A stretch of DNA of 5,909 nt from positions 6,093,971-6,099,879 of the forward strand of contig CP070627.1 of the NCBI GenBank assembly GCA_020355945.1, read 5' to 3'. A program made the translations under genes and the position numbers. Positions 5,850 to 5,909 of this stretch are shown here, piece by piece (the first letter of the stretch is position 1; each line of letters begins with the position of its first letter). Origin of the DNA: Candidatus Aminicenantota bacterium (GTDB taxonomy: Bacteria > Acidobacteriota > Aminicenantia > UBA2199). The notes beneath the pieces are model-generated. The model saw only the letters and a program-made list of their open reading frames with translations, was not told the DNA's origin and did no database searches.

Positions 5850-5909
5850 ATGAGTAAAGTTAATATCGGGGTTTTTATCTGCCACTGCGGCTCCAATATC
5901 GGCGGGGTG
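5850..5909 (+). CDS. hdrA: HdrA, CoB-CoM heterodisulfide reductase subunit A-like (N-terminal 20 codons)
   Basis: ATG at 5850 opens a frame that runs to the window edge and encodes MSKVNIGVFICHCGSNIGGV. The IGVFICHCGSNI stretch is the characteristic beginning of full-length HdrA, the FAD and iron-sulfur subunit of heterodisulfide reductase and its bacterial homologues. It lies 14 nt after the stop of the upstream HdrA fusion in the same direction, which points to one transcript. The ribosome binding site is weak (GCGGG at 5836-5840), so translational coupling to the upstream gene is plausible. The remaining domains, including any C-terminal ferredoxin, are outside the window. Confidence 0.82.
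   Translation, partial: MSKVNIGVFICHCGSNIGGV

Overview
The window looks like bacterial DNA from a strict anaerobe. The strongest pointer is a heterodisulfide-reductase-A (HdrA) type flavin/iron-sulfur gene followed 14 nt later by the start of a second, different HdrA. This arrangement is typical of sulfate-reducing or syntrophic Desulfobacterota and related candidate phyla. Shine-Dalgarno sequences, sigma70-like promoter hexamers and a lipoprotein-type signal peptide fit a bacterium. The lineage is inferred from gene content and cannot be fixed from this sequence alone.

Layout. (1) Positions 3-656, plus strand: the 3' part of an unrecognised protein with a proline-rich linker, followed by a clear intrinsic terminator at 687-729. 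(2) Positions 657-940: a convergent intergenic region with the terminator, a short dispersed-repeat-like stretch and two copies of a small hairpin. (3) Positions 941-2464, minus strand: a putative secreted lipoprotein with an IPT/TIG domain and seven sialidase-like (Asp-box) repeats, best read as a seven-bladed beta-propeller closed by its N-terminal strand. (4) Positions 2465-3003: a 539-bp divergent intergenic region holding promoters for both flanking genes and a roughly 243-bp repeat element with nested inverted repeats. (5) Positions 3004-5835, plus strand: a 943-residue fusion in which a GltD/NfnL-like NAD(P)H-FAD oxidoreductase module sits inside an HdrA core. (6) Positions 5850-5909: the first 20 codons of a second HdrA with the signature CHCGSNI.

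The last two genes probably form one operon for flavin-based electron transfer. The fusion lacks the N-terminal CHCG domain and the C-terminal ferredoxin of full-length HdrA, and the downstream HdrA has at least the former. The GltD-like module suggests NAD(P)H as electron donor or acceptor. This coupling is inferred, not shown.

The most unusual observation is that the HdrA fusion carries an in-frame AT-rich stretch plus a palindromic repeat in an interdomain linker (about 4696-4842). Both ends of that palindromic repeat recur, in the same order and orientation, at the two ends of the intergenic element at 2628-2870 when that element is read on the minus strand. The two copies share ends but not interiors. 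This looks like a dispersed palindromic repeat family that can enter genes without breaking them, comparable in principle to the Rickettsia palindromic elements.
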